Shown one piece after another: positions 1 to 8,430 of a stretch of DNA of 64,000 nt. The DNA is taken from positions 186,001 through 250,000 of the forward strand of contig NZ_SDQC01000006.1 in assembly GCF_004153445.1 (NCBI RefSeq), in the 5' to 3' direction. The notes below the pieces were generated by a model. The model had not been told where the DNA came from and made no database searches. It was given only the letters and a program-made list of their open reading frames with translations. Source of the DNA: Allopusillimonas soli (GTDB lineage: Bacteria > Pseudomonadota > Gammaproteobacteria > Burkholderiales > Burkholderiaceae_B). The translations under genes were made by a program, and so were the position numbers. Numbering within the stretch: the first letter of the stretch is position 1; each line of letters starts with the position of its first letter.

Positions 1-535
1 CCATTAACTGGCGCGTCTGGATATCCAGCGCCGAAAAGGGCTCGTCCATGAGGATGATGTCTGGATCGCGGATAAGCGTCTGCGCCAGCATGGCGCGCTT
101 GCGCATGCCACCCGACATCTGGTGCGGATAGCGGTTCTCAAAACCACCCAGGCCCACGCGGCGCAGCCACTCCATCCCCTGCTCGCGCGCCCGGGCTGAC
201 GGTGTGCCCGCAAACTCCAGTCCCGCAATGACATTGGATAGCGCATCGCGCCAGGGCATAAGCGCTTCGCCTTGAAACATATAACCCGCCCGCCGATTCA
301 CGCCCGACAGCGGCTGGCCGAACACGCGCACCTGCCCGGACGAAGGCGCCAGCAAGCCGGCCCCCACGTTAAGCAGGGTCGACTTGCCGCAGCCCGTGGG
401 GCCCACGACGGAAACAAACTCGCCGGGGGCCACGGAAAGCGTCGCCTCATGCACCGCTGTGTAGCGCTTGCCGCTGCCGTCGTTCGAAGCAAAGGTGCAG
501 GTAATGTTGTCGAGCGAAAGTGCTGCTTCAGGCAT
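1..535 (-). CDS. ABC transporter ATP-binding protein, nitrate/sulfonate/taurine type (partial)
   Basis: This is the ATPase that would drive uptake by an inner-membrane ABC importer. The visible 178 residues begin MPEAALSLDNI and contain Walker A (GPTGCGKST), a Q-loop (YMFQGEALMPW), a signature-like MSGGMRKRAMLAQ and Walker B with the D-loop (IILMDEPFSALD), so it is the N-terminal two thirds of an SsuB/TauB/NrtD-like protein. The gene runs off the left edge, so its C-terminus is unseen. Its ATG overlaps the last 8 bases of the upstream binding-protein gene, which implies translational coupling. The permease is presumably outside the window. The substrate cannot be told from the ATPase. Confidence 0.9.
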   Translation of the reverse strand, partial: MPEAALSLDNITCTFASNDGSGKRYTAVHEATLSVAPGEFVSVVGPTGCGKSTLLNVGAGLLAPSSGQVRVFGQPLSGVNRRAGYMFQGEALMPWRDALSNVIAGLEFAGTPSARAREQGMEWLRRVGLGGFENRYPHQMSGGMRKRAMLAQTLIRDPDIILMDEPFSALDIQTRQLM

Positions 536-1568
536 GGGGATATTTCTTGTTGGCCTTGATCACGTAATCGTTGGTCCACACCTTGGAAACGTCGATCTTG
601 TCCTTGGGGAAATTGGGAACAAAGGCGGCAAGCGCGTTCAGCGCGGTCTGGGGCCCATCCTCCGGCACCATGCCGTCGGGAGACAGCGCCTCCATGTTGC
701 CCTTGAGCGCGAGCTTGTAGAGATCGGGATCGCCAAGTAAGTATCCTTCGGGGACCGTTTTGGCGATTTCATCGGGGCTGGCTGCCTGTATCCATTTGTC
801 CGCACGCACGATGGCGTTGGCCAGGGCCTGCACGGTGTTGGGATTGGCGTCAATGAATGACTGCGAGGTATACAGGCAGCCGGAAGGCATGTTGCCGCCA
901 AATACCTGCTTGGTGTCCTTGAGTGTGCGCGTATCCGCAATGAGCGTGACCGCATCCTCCTTGACCAATGTGCTGATGACGGGGTCCAGGTTGGCGATGG
1001 CATCGATTTGCCCCGTGCGCATGGCCGTGATGGCACCAGCACCCGCGCCGACGCCGATGTAGGACACATCGGCGGGCTTCAGGCCATGTTGGGAAAGAAA
1101 GAAACTGGCCATCATGTTGGTGGATGAACCGGGCGCCGTGACGCCTATTTTCTTGCCCTTGAGATCAGCGGGCGATTTGTAGTCGGGCATGGTTTTCTTG
1201 GAGACCGCCAGCACGATCATGGGTGCGCGCCCTTGCTGCACAAAAGTACGGTATGCCTGCCCCTTGGACTGCAACGTGATGGTATGTTCGAAGGCGCCCG
1301 AGACGACGTCGGCGCTGCCGCCCACGACGGCTTGCAGAGCCTTCGAGCCGCCAGCGAAATCAACGACCTTGGCATCCAGCCCTTCGTCCTTGAAATAGCC
1401 GTTGATATTGGCGATGGAAAGCGGCAGGTAATAAATAAGCGCCTGGCCGCCCACAGCGATGGTGACTTCCTTCTTTTCGAGCTCCTGCGCACGCACAAGA
1501 GCGGGCGCAAAAACGGTGGCGCCTGCAATACCGGAGAGCTTGAGCAGGTCGCGGCGGGATATGGACAT
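528..1568 (-). CDS. ABC transporter substrate-binding protein (NMT1/SsuA-like)
   Basis: A 346-residue periplasmic solute receptor. It opens with a twin-arginine-like leader (MSISRRDLLKLSGIAG, then APALVRAQ) and continues with a type 2 periplasmic-binding fold of the nitrate/sulfonate/hydroxymethylpyrimidine class (VTIAVGGQALIYYLPLSIAN, then the YFKDEGLDAKVVDF segment). The start at 1568 is chosen because AGGAG lies just upstream and the export signal begins there; the open frame extends further upstream without a signal. It is the first gene of an operon with the ATPase that overlaps it by 8 bases. The ligand is not determinable; the family covers nitrate, alkanesulfonates, taurine and thiamine precursors. 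No THI-box-like leader is seen before it. Confidence 0.88.
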   Translation of the reverse strand: MSISRRDLLKLSGIAGATVFAPALVRAQELEKKEVTIAVGGQALIYYLPLSIANINGYFKDEGLDAKVVDFAGGSKALQAVVGGSADVVSGAFEHTITLQSKGQAYRTFVQQGRAPMIVLAVSKKTMPDYKSPADLKGKKIGVTAPGSSTNMMASFFLSQHGLKPADVSYIGVGAGAGAITAMRTGQIDAIANLDPVISTLVKEDAVTLIADTRTLKDTKQVFGGNMPSGCLYTSQSFIDANPNTVQALANAIVRADKWIQAASPDEIAKTVPEGYLLGDPDLYKLALKGNMEALSPDGMVPEDGPQTALNALAAFVPNFPKDKIDVSKVWTNDYVIKANKKYPHA

Positions 1569-1659
1569 GAGATATCTCCTGTTCGTTATTCTGTATGGAA
1601 AACAGCCACGTAATAGTAACCGGAACACCGCGGTGGCGGTACAAAACCGCAGGGGAATT

Positions 1660-2268
1660 TCAGGCGCCGCGCCGCTCCATGAGCGCCCAGGCAATGGTTC
1701 CCGCATCCACGTATTCGAGTTCGCTCCCGGCCGGTACGCCCCGCGCCAGCCGGCTGACGGCAAGGCCGCGGGAACGAAGCAATTCGGCCAGATAGTGGGC
1801 TGTGGTTTCGCCCTCGGCCGTGAAATTGGTGGCAAGGATGACTTCACGCACGACACCATCGGCCGCCCGCTCCAGCAGGCGGTCAAACTGCAGCGCCTGC
1901 GGGCCCACCCCTTCAAGCGGCGCCAGCCTGCCCATGAGCACGTAATACAGGCCGCGATAGCCGTGACTGGATTCGATCATGTTCTGGTCTGCCGGCGTCT
2001 CGACCACGCATAGCAAGGTGGGATCACGCTTCGGGTTGGCGCAGGTAACGCAGATGTCGTCTTCGGAGAACCCGTTGCAACGGCTGCAATGTCGCAGGCC
2101 CGCCACTGCCGTGGCCAGGGCATGGCTGAGCTGTTCCGCGCCGCGCAGATCGTGCTGCAGCAAATGGTAGGCCATGCGGCGCGCCGAACGCAGTCCAACG
2201 CCAGGCAGACAGCGCAGCGATTCGATGAGCGTCGTCAGCGGTTCGGGCTCGGGCAGTTCGGGTTCCAT
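1660..2268 (-). CDS. recR: Recombination mediator protein RecR
   Basis: RecR acts with RecF and RecO to load RecA at single-strand gaps. The 202-residue protein has the family layout: a helix-hairpin-helix segment ([13 protein letters not shown], residues 21-33), a four-cysteine zinc finger (C61, C64, C73, C76) and a Toprim domain beginning near residue 84 ([10 protein letters not shown], then [11 protein letters not shown]). The length is normal for the family. It is the last gene of the dnaX-ybaB-recR group, 13 bases after ybaB, an order conserved across many bacteria. The C-terminal sequence is intact. Confidence 0.97.
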   Translation of the reverse strand: MEPELPEPEPLTTLIESLRCLPGVGLRSARRMAYHLLQHDLRGAEQLSHALATAVAGLRHCSRCNGFSEDDICVTCANPKRDPTLLCVVETPADQNMIESSHGYRGLYYVLMGRLAPLEGVGPQALQFDRLLERAADGVVREVILATNFTAEGETTAHYLAELLRSRGLAVSRLARGVPAGSELEYVDAGTIAWALMERRGA

Positions 2269-2281
2269 GGCGCCTGCGCCG

Positions 2282-2608
2282 TCAGAACGGCAGCTTCATT
2301 CCCGGCGGCATGGGCATGCCTGCCGTGACGGCGGACATTTTTTCCTGGGAGGTTGTCTCGGCCTTGCGCAAGGCGTCGTTGAACGCCGCCGCGACGAGGT
2401 CTTCCAGCATGTCCTTGTCGTCCTCCAATAGGCTCGGATCGATGGTGACGCGCTTTACGTCATTGCGGCAGGTCATGGATACCTTGACCAGGCCGCCGCC
2501 CGAGGCGCCTTCGACAACAATATCGGCCAAAGCCTCCTGCGCCTTCTTCATGTTTTCCTGCATCTGCTGCGCCTGGCGCATCAAGCCGGCAATCTGACCT
2601 TTCATCAT
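2282..2608 (-). CDS. ybaB: YbaB/EbfC family nucleoid-associated protein
   Basis: A small DNA-binding protein of 108 residues with the family's alternating helical N-terminus ([20 protein letters not shown]) and central strand region ([19 protein letters not shown]). Family members bind DNA as dimers and influence nucleoid organisation and gene expression. It lies 38 bases after dnaX and 13 before recR on the same strand, the classic dnaX-ybaB-recR arrangement, so cotranscription is expected. The second ATG is used in some annotations; either start gives nearly the same product. Confidence 0.95.
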   Translation of the reverse strand: MMKGQIAGLMRQAQQMQENMKKAQEALADIVVEGASGGGLVKVSMTCRNDVKRVTIDPSLLEDDKDMLEDLVAAAFNDALRKAETTSQEKMSAVTAGMPMPPGMKLPF

Positions 2609-2646
2609 GGATAGGATTTCCTGAAATTAAGAATTGAATAATCTGC

Positions 2647-4719
2647 CTACGCAGCCCGCTGGCGAAGCGTGGCACTGATGGAACCAGGCACCACGCGGGC
2701 GCCGAACTCGGAAATGAGCGCCTGCACAAACGGATCGTTGGCAACCGCCTGCTCGGCCTCGCGCTGCCTGTCGGCGCGCCAGGCCTGCTCGACGGCATGT
2801 GCAGTGTCGTCTCCGGTGACGCCATATTCGACATTCAACTGGACCGCGGCGCCAAAATGCTCGGACAGCACGGTGCGCAGACGCGCCCTGCCGCCGCTTT
2901 CGGCCAGTGAGCGGATGGCCACACGCAGGGTGATGGCATCGCCCTGCGCCGACACCCATTCGCTCTGGCGGGCGAGCTCGGCGGCCAGCCCGGTTAGCGG
3001 CAATGCAGCGGCCAGCGCGGGCCAGGTCTGCGGCGTGATATCGCCGGGCCGCGGTTGGCGGTGCTTTCTTTTTCGCCCGGGCGCAAGGCCGGCCGGTAGG
3101 CCCGCGCCGTCCTCTTCGCGCAAGGCATAGCCGCCGGGCACCTCGTCGGCGCCATCCTCGCCGTCGGCTGGAATGAAGCGTGCATCGTCAAAATAGGCAT
3201 CGTCCGGCGACATGGTTTCGAACGTATCAGCGTCCGAGGCTGACGGCGGCGGCGGGCTGGGCGCATCCTCCCAGGCGGGCACGTCGTCATGGGCCGGTTC
3301 CGGGCTCCGCTGGGCCGGGGCCGCCCCGCTCTTCCCGGACTGAGTCGATTCGGATTCGTCGTGAGCAGAAGACGCCGGGTCTGTGGCTTCGTCCGCCACG
3401 GTGTGCGCGCCCTGCTGTTGCATCGTGGCGGTATTGGATACCGATGCGTCTGCAGTCGCATTGCCGGCGGACTTGACTTGCGCGGGCATATCGGACGCGG
3501 GACATGCTACCGATGCAGCGGACGCTTGGCCCGCTCCCGCGACAGCAGCCGCCGATGGCGATTCAGCAGCAGCCGGTACCTCGCGGCCGCTGGTGGGCTG
3601 GCCGCCCGATGGCGCAGGCCCTTGCCCCGGGCCGCCGTCCGGCACCAACGACAGCATCCGCAGGCAAGCCATGACAAAACCCGCATACTCGTCGGGCGCC
3701 AATGAAAGCTCACCGCGGCTGTGCACGGCAACGGAATAAAACAGCTGCACTTGATCCGCATGCAGCATGCCGGCAAGTTCGGCGATATCGGACGCCAAAG
3801 GGTCTTCGGGCTGTGTGGCGCCCGGAATACGCTGTTCGATGGCAATGCGGGACAGAAGCACCGCCAAATCAGCCAGGGCGCCGGAATAGGATAAGCCGCG
3901 CTCGGCAAGCTCGTCCGCAACGGACAACACTTGCGCCGCGCTGCCTGCGGCCAGCGCCTGCAGCAGGCTGACCAGGTGACGCTGATCTATGGTGCCCAGC
4001 ATGCCGCGCACGGCGTCGCTGGACAGGTCGCCTGCGCTGTAGGCTATCGCCTGATCCGTCAGCGACAGCGCATCGCGCATAGAGCCGCTGGCAGCTTGTG
4101 CCAGCAGCCGCAGCGCGGGCGTTTCGTAGCGGATGGATTCTTGGTCGAGCACGCCCTGCAAGTGGCCAACAATGGCCTCCGCCGTCATCTGCTTCAGGTT
4201 GAACTGCAGGCAGCGCGACAGGACAGTGACCGGAATCTTCTGCGGGTCTGTGGTGGCAAGGATGAATTTGACATGCGCGGGTGGCTCCTCCAGGGTCTTG
4301 AGCATGGCGTTGAACGCATGCCCCGTCAGCATGTGCACCTCGTCGATCATGTAGACCTTGAACCGGCCGCTGCTGGGTGCATAGACAGCCTGTTCCAGCA
4401 GTTGGGTCATTTCCTCGACCCCGCGATTGGACGCGGCATCGAGTTCCACGTAGTCGACAAATCGGCCTGCGTCGATTTCGGTACACACCTGACAGACGCC
4501 GCATGGGGTGGGCGTAATGCCGGTTTCACAGTTCAGCGATTTGGCCAGGATGCGCGACAGCGTGGTCTTGCCTACCCCCCGAGTGCCTGTGAACAGCCAG
4601 GCATGATGCAGGCGTTGCGTGGACAAGGCATGCGTCAGCGCGCGCACGACGTGATCCTGTCCGATCAGCGCGTCGAAGGAGCGCGGCCGCCATTTGCGTG
4701 CTAGTACGAGATAGGTCAT
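2647..4719 (-). CDS. dnaX: DNA polymerase III subunits gamma/tau
   Basis: Clamp-loader ATPase subunit of the replicative polymerase, 690 residues. The N-terminus (LARKWRPRSFDALIGQDHVV) leads into Walker A (GTRGVGKT, residues 45-52), zinc-finger cysteines C64, C73, C76 and C79, and the DEVHMLT box. A long low-complexity Ala/Ser/Pro/Asp-rich linker (about residues 365-540) precedes a C-terminal tau domain that would contact the polymerase alpha subunit. A run of five A in the linker is not a canonical frameshift heptamer, and the minus-one frame has no early stop, so a gamma product is not predicted from sequence. The gene sits just downstream of the 4.5S RNA. Confidence 0.97.
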   Translation of the reverse strand: MTYLVLARKWRPRSFDALIGQDHVVRALTHALSTQRLHHAWLFTGTRGVGKTTLSRILAKSLNCETGITPTPCGVCQVCTEIDAGRFVDYVELDAASNRGVEEMTQLLEQAVYAPSSGRFKVYMIDEVHMLTGHAFNAMLKTLEEPPAHVKFILATTDPQKIPVTVLSRCLQFNLKQMTAEAIVGHLQGVLDQESIRYETPALRLLAQAASGSMRDALSLTDQAIAYSAGDLSSDAVRGMLGTIDQRHLVSLLQALAAGSAAQVLSVADELAERGLSYSGALADLAVLLSRIAIEQRIPGATQPEDPLASDIAELAGMLHADQVQLFYSVAVHSRGELSLAPDEYAGFVMACLRMLSLVPDGGPGQGPAPSGGQPTSGREVPAAAESPSAAAVAGAGQASAASVACPASDMPAQVKSAGNATADASVSNTATMQQQGAHTVADEATDPASSAHDESESTQSGKSGAAPAQRSPEPAHDDVPAWEDAPSPPPPSASDADTFETMSPDDAYFDDARFIPADGEDGADEVPGGYALREEDGAGLPAGLAPGRKRKHRQPRPGDITPQTWPALAAALPLTGLAAELARQSEWVSAQGDAITLRVAIRSLAESGGRARLRTVLSEHFGAAVQLNVEYGVTGDDTAHAVEQAWRADRQREAEQAVANDPFVQALISEFGARVVPGSISATLRQRAA

Positions 4720-4805
4720 GCGGAGCCCAAGCCACCAAGGGATAAACGAAAAGTGTACCGGATTCGGCGCTGCCTGGGGACGCGGGTTGGCACCCGGTAG
4801 TGAAA

Positions 4806-4901
4806 GGGCGAGCCTGACTTCGGCACTGACTCTGAGCGACTATGGCTGCTTCGTTCCCGACCTGACCAGGTTCACCGCCGAACCATGCGAAGGGGCCCGC
4901 C
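4806..4901 (-). ncRNA. ffs: 4.5S signal recognition particle RNA (small bacterial type)
   Basis: On the minus strand the conserved SRP core GGTCAGGTCGGGAACGAAGC is followed by AGCC, the Ffh-binding apical loop. The ends pair: 5' GGCGGGCC with 3' GGCTCGCC gives an eight-pair terminal stem including one G-U. About 96 nucleotides fits the compact 4.5S class. A TAGAAT -10-like hexamer lies at 4908-4913, but I see no convincing -35. The RNA is transcribed towards dnaX, an arrangement found in many bacteria. The exact ends are inferred from the stem, within a few bases. Confidence 0.93.
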
Positions 4902-4992
4902 AGCTGCATTCTAACAGGTGTGAGGCTTTCCCGCGCGCCATGCCCGCCGCCAAGGACAGCAGAGTCCGGCTGGTTCTCCGCCGGCCGAGGCC

Positions 4993-7900
4993 TTAGCGCA
5001 TGGGATAGTCAACCCAGATGTCGGCGCGCGGAAAATACAGAGCGCCGCGCGCAGGCCGTCCATCAAGCGCGGTGACATGCGCGCAGTAGCGCTCGATCTG
5101 CGCACGATACCGCTCCCGCATTCGGTCTGCATAGTGCTCAACGGACTCACCATCCTGCGGGCGCCCGGTCTTGTAGTCCACGACGAGCCAGTCGTTTTCC
5201 TGGGAAATCGCCAGGTCGATGATGGACACGCGGCCGCTGATATCGAGCAGGGACCATTCCCGATAGGCCTGCGCCACCTGCAAAAGCCACTGCCCCCTTG
5301 CGCTGGACAGCGTGGCGCACAGCGTGTCCCTGATGGCCTCGACAGCATGATCCAGCGCGGGCTGCGGCAGCCCTGCGCGGCTCAGCTGTCGCCGAAAGAC
5401 TGGCGCGCAATCATGAACACGCCCAGGAGACCAGGCCGACAAACCTTCGCGGCCTATGCGCTCAAGCCAGGCGTGGGCCACCGTGCCTATCACGGCTTCC
5501 TCGCCAGCATCGTCGCGCCAGTTCCAGGCCACGCCTCTGGTTTCCACCAACGGTTTGATCCCCGCCTCTTCCCCCTTGTCGTTCAATATTTCGGCGACAG
5601 GCGCATCCGGCTGCGGAAGGCTATCGAGCCTACGCCGCGCCAGCCACCGCCTTCCGGAGGCCTCGCGCGCCGCATCCGGGGCACGCAAATCGGCCGGCGG
5701 CAAGGCCGGCGAGCCAAGATGCTCCCACAAGCGGCCTAACAGCGAACCGGGGACAGGCGTCTTGACCGATGCCTCGCCGTCCAGGCCTACCTCGCCGATC
5801 AGATGCAGGCTGCGCCGCGCGCGCGTCAACGCTACGTAGAGCAACCGGTCGGCCTCATAAGCAGCACGCTTCTTTTCGCGCGTCATCAGATAGGCGGACA
5901 CCGGATCTGTTTCGCGGGCCGCCCTGTGCTTGATGGGCCCCATCAACAGCGCTCCTTCGTGGTGCTCCAGCATCAACAGCGGCTGGGAATCGCCGCGGGG
6001 CATTTTGTGCAGCCCCGGCAGGATGACGGTCTCGAATTCAAGTCCCTTGGCCTTGTGAATGGTCATGACCTCCACTGCGCGGCCACTGCCTTCAGGCGCA
6101 GCAAACAGTTGCTCCACCCGCTGCTCAAGTTCACCAGGATCCAGATTGCCGTAGGGCGAGAGTTGCTCGATCAGGCGAAACAAGCGCTCGGTATCCGCGA
6201 CATCGCCGGGGCCGCCGTATATATCGAAGCCCCCCAGTCGCCGCCAGATGGATGCCAGCCAGGCGGCAAATGGGACGGTGCCCGCATCGTTGGCGTCGTC
6301 CAGCAGCACACCGGCCGCCATCCGCAGGCGACGTGCCTCGCTGGCTTCCAGATGACCCCAGTCGGATGTCACCGGTTCCTCGGACGCCATGGGCATGCCG
6401 TCACCGATCGTTGAACCTGTCGGCAAAGCCAGCGCTGGCGGCGCCTTGCCTTCCATCCACGCCCGCAGCAGGTCGGGCACGGCGGCATCGGGATAGTCGC
6501 CGCACACGCTGTGCAGGCTGGCCAATGTCAGACCGCATAGGGGCGAGCGCAATACAGACAGCCAGGCAAGGCGATCGGCCGGGTGCGACAAAGCGCGGGC
6601 GAGCTGAGTGAGGTCGATGACGGCCTGGCGGTCCTTCAGCGGTACGAGGTCCACAGCCCGGCAAGGAATGCCCGCTTGGGCAAGGCGATGGACGATGCCG
6701 GCCAGGTGCCCGCGCGCGCGCACCAGAATGGCGACCGGATGGTCGCTATCGGGATTGTCCTCCAGTGCCTGGCGGGCCAGCCTGACCACCAGATCCTCCG
6801 TCTGGCGGCTCGTGTCCTGAGCATCACGCTCGTCGTGCGTCCAGATGGGGTGGAACGTCATGGGCGGCCCTGATTCAGGGTCGCGAAACGGCACGGAGGG
6901 TGTGTAGACAATGGCGCCCAGGCCCGGGTGATTCTCAGCGGGAAAAATCGGCTGGCAGGTGTCGTTCACCCAGGCCACGATACGCCCCTGCGAACGAAAG
7001 TTCTCGCTGAGTTCAAGCGCCGTCACGGGGATATGGCCAATACCGTGTTCCTTGACGCGAAGAAATCCACCCACATCGGCCTTGCGGAAGCGGTAGATGG
7101 ATTGCATGGGATCACCGACCAGGAACAGCGTGCGCCCATCGTCCGGCTCCCATCCGGCCGTCAGGCGCTCCAGCAGCGCGATCTGCGTCTGGCTGGTGTC
7201 CTGGAATTCATCCACCAGGATATGGCGGATGGAACGATCCAGGGCCAGCAACAATTCGGTCGGTGCGTCCGCCGCACCCAAAGCGTTCAATGCGCGCTGC
7301 GACACCTCGATAAAATCCACTTGCCCAGTCTCGGCGAACCGAAGCTGCAATTGCGCCGCAGCCAGCCACAGCACTTGAATCAGGCTCCCCAGCACAGCTT
7401 CCTGACTATCGCTGTAGCCCTCTCTTGGCGCCACGCGGATCTCATGCAGCGTCCGCACCCAGGCGTCCGCCTCCGACACAGCATTGAGCCACGCCTGGAA
7501 TCCTTGCTTGTATGGAGATTTGGGCTCGAAGCCTTCCCTGGCCGTCACCCGCCGGCGCGGCAGGCCCTGTTTCGTCAGCAAGGCGTCGGCCAGCGCCTGC
7601 CAGGCGTCCAGACTTGCCGCTTCGGCTGGAAAAGGCGTGCCGTCCCATCGCCCCAGCGGCCCTGCGTCCTGCCCCGTCTTGCCGGCAATGACCTCTGCGG
7701 CATGGCGCAGCGCGGGTGCCAGGGCCTGCGCCCACCCATCCGGCATGCCGGCGCGCAGGCGAGCCAGATCCGTTTCTATCGAAGTCGCCAGATTATGGCG
7801 CAATACATCCATCTCGCCGCCCTCGGACAGCAAAGGCAGCCATTGATCGCGGCTTGCAAGCATCTGTGCCAGCAGGTCGCGCGCTGCGCGCAGATCCACA

Positions 7901-8430
7901 TCCAGATGTTCGACGAGCGCCGCCACGCAGGGCTCATTGTCGGCCATGGCCAGCGTGGCCTGCGCCGCGGCCTCGTAGTGCGCCTGCGCGTTGTCGGTGA
8001 AGGCCGGCATGCCGCCCAGCGCGCTCATCCAGGGCATGGCGCGAACCAGATGGGCACAGAAGGCATCGATGGTCCTCAGTCCCAGGCGCGCCGGATATTG
8101 CAGCAGATCCCAGCCCATTTCCTTGTCCCGGGCCATGGCGGCCCGTGCAAGCTTCCAACTGCCCAGGCGATATGGGTCGTCGGGCGGATCTTCGTTCAGG
8201 CCGAGACGCAGCTTGTCCAGCAAACGTTTGTGCATTTCGGACGCCGCCTTGCGGGTGAATGTGATAGCCACAATTTCCTCGGGCTTGCCCACGGTGGGAA
8301 GCAAGGCGAGGATGCGGTCGGTCAGCAACTCCGTCTTGCCGGAACCCGCCGGCGCCTGCACCAGGAACGAGTGCTGCGGATCAAGGGCTGCAAGACGCAG
8401 CGCACTGTCACTGGGCTGCTTGTGTGTCAT
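4993..8430 (-). CDS. addA: Double-strand break repair helicase-nuclease, AddA/UvrD-like
   Basis: A 1145-residue SF1A helicase with a C-terminal nuclease domain, expected to process double-strand ends for RecA together with AddB. Visible motifs are Walker A (APAGSGKT, 26-33), Walker B (DEFQDTSQ, from residue 407), motif III (GDPMQSIYRF, from 439), motif V (TIHKAKGLEFE) and motif VI (LYVALTRARRSL). The C-terminal RecB-like nuclease shows WLVVDYKTGRP after an IIDLAIS strand. The start codon lies inside the end of addB (23-base overlap), so the two are translationally coupled. There is no sign of truncation. A RecB-like assignment is less likely because the partner is AddB-like and no RecC or RecD is nearby. 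Confidence 0.9.
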   Translation of the reverse strand: MTHKQPSDSALRLAALDPQHSFLVQAPAGSGKTELLTDRILALLPTVGKPEEIVAITFTRKAASEMHKRLLDKLRLGLNEDPPDDPYRLGSWKLARAAMARDKEMGWDLLQYPARLGLRTIDAFCAHLVRAMPWMSALGGMPAFTDNAQAHYEAAAQATLAMADNEPCVAALVEHLDVDLRAARDLLAQMLASRDQWLPLLSEGGEMDVLRHNLATSIETDLARLRAGMPDGWAQALAPALRHAAEVIAGKTGQDAGPLGRWDGTPFPAEAASLDAWQALADALLTKQGLPRRRVTAREGFEPKSPYKQGFQAWLNAVSEADAWVRTLHEIRVAPREGYSDSQEAVLGSLIQVLWLAAAQLQLRFAETGQVDFIEVSQRALNALGAADAPTELLLALDRSIRHILVDEFQDTSQTQIALLERLTAGWEPDDGRTLFLVGDPMQSIYRFRKADVGGFLRVKEHGIGHIPVTALELSENFRSQGRIVAWVNDTCQPIFPAENHPGLGAIVYTPSVPFRDPESGPPMTFHPIWTHDERDAQDTSRQTEDLVVRLARQALEDNPDSDHPVAILVRARGHLAGIVHRLAQAGIPCRAVDLVPLKDRQAVIDLTQLARALSHPADRLAWLSVLRSPLCGLTLASLHSVCGDYPDAAVPDLLRAWMEGKAPPALALPTGSTIGDGMPMASEEPVTSDWGHLEASEARRLRMAAGVLLDDANDAGTVPFAAWLASIWRRLGGFDIYGGPGDVADTERLFRLIEQLSPYGNLDPGELEQRVEQLFAAPEGSGRAVEVMTIHKAKGLEFETVILPGLHKMPRGDSQPLLMLEHHEGALLMGPIKHRAARETDPVSAYLMTREKKRAAYEADRLLYVALTRARRSLHLIGEVGLDGEASVKTPVPGSLLGRLWEHLGSPALPPADLRAPDAAREASGRRWLARRRLDSLPQPDAPVAEILNDKGEEAGIKPLVETRGVAWNWRDDAGEEAVIGTVAHAWLERIGREGLSAWSPGRVHDCAPVFRRQLSRAGLPQPALDHAVEAIRDTLCATLSSARGQWLLQVAQAYREWSLLDISGRVSIIDLAISQENDWLVVDYKTGRPQDGESVEHYADRMRERYRAQIERYCAHVTALDGRPARGALYFPRADIWVDYPMR

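Noticed and set aside
1569-1659. A possible riboswitch before the NMT1-like binding-protein gene
   Set aside because: Only about 90 bases are available and the conserved thiamine-pyrophosphate elements are not visible.
3060-3080. A run of five A in dnaX as a programmed minus-one frameshift site for gamma
   Set aside because: In the reading frame the heptamer is not of the X XXY YYZ type, and the minus-one frame stays open past the normal dnaX stop, so no short gamma product would result.
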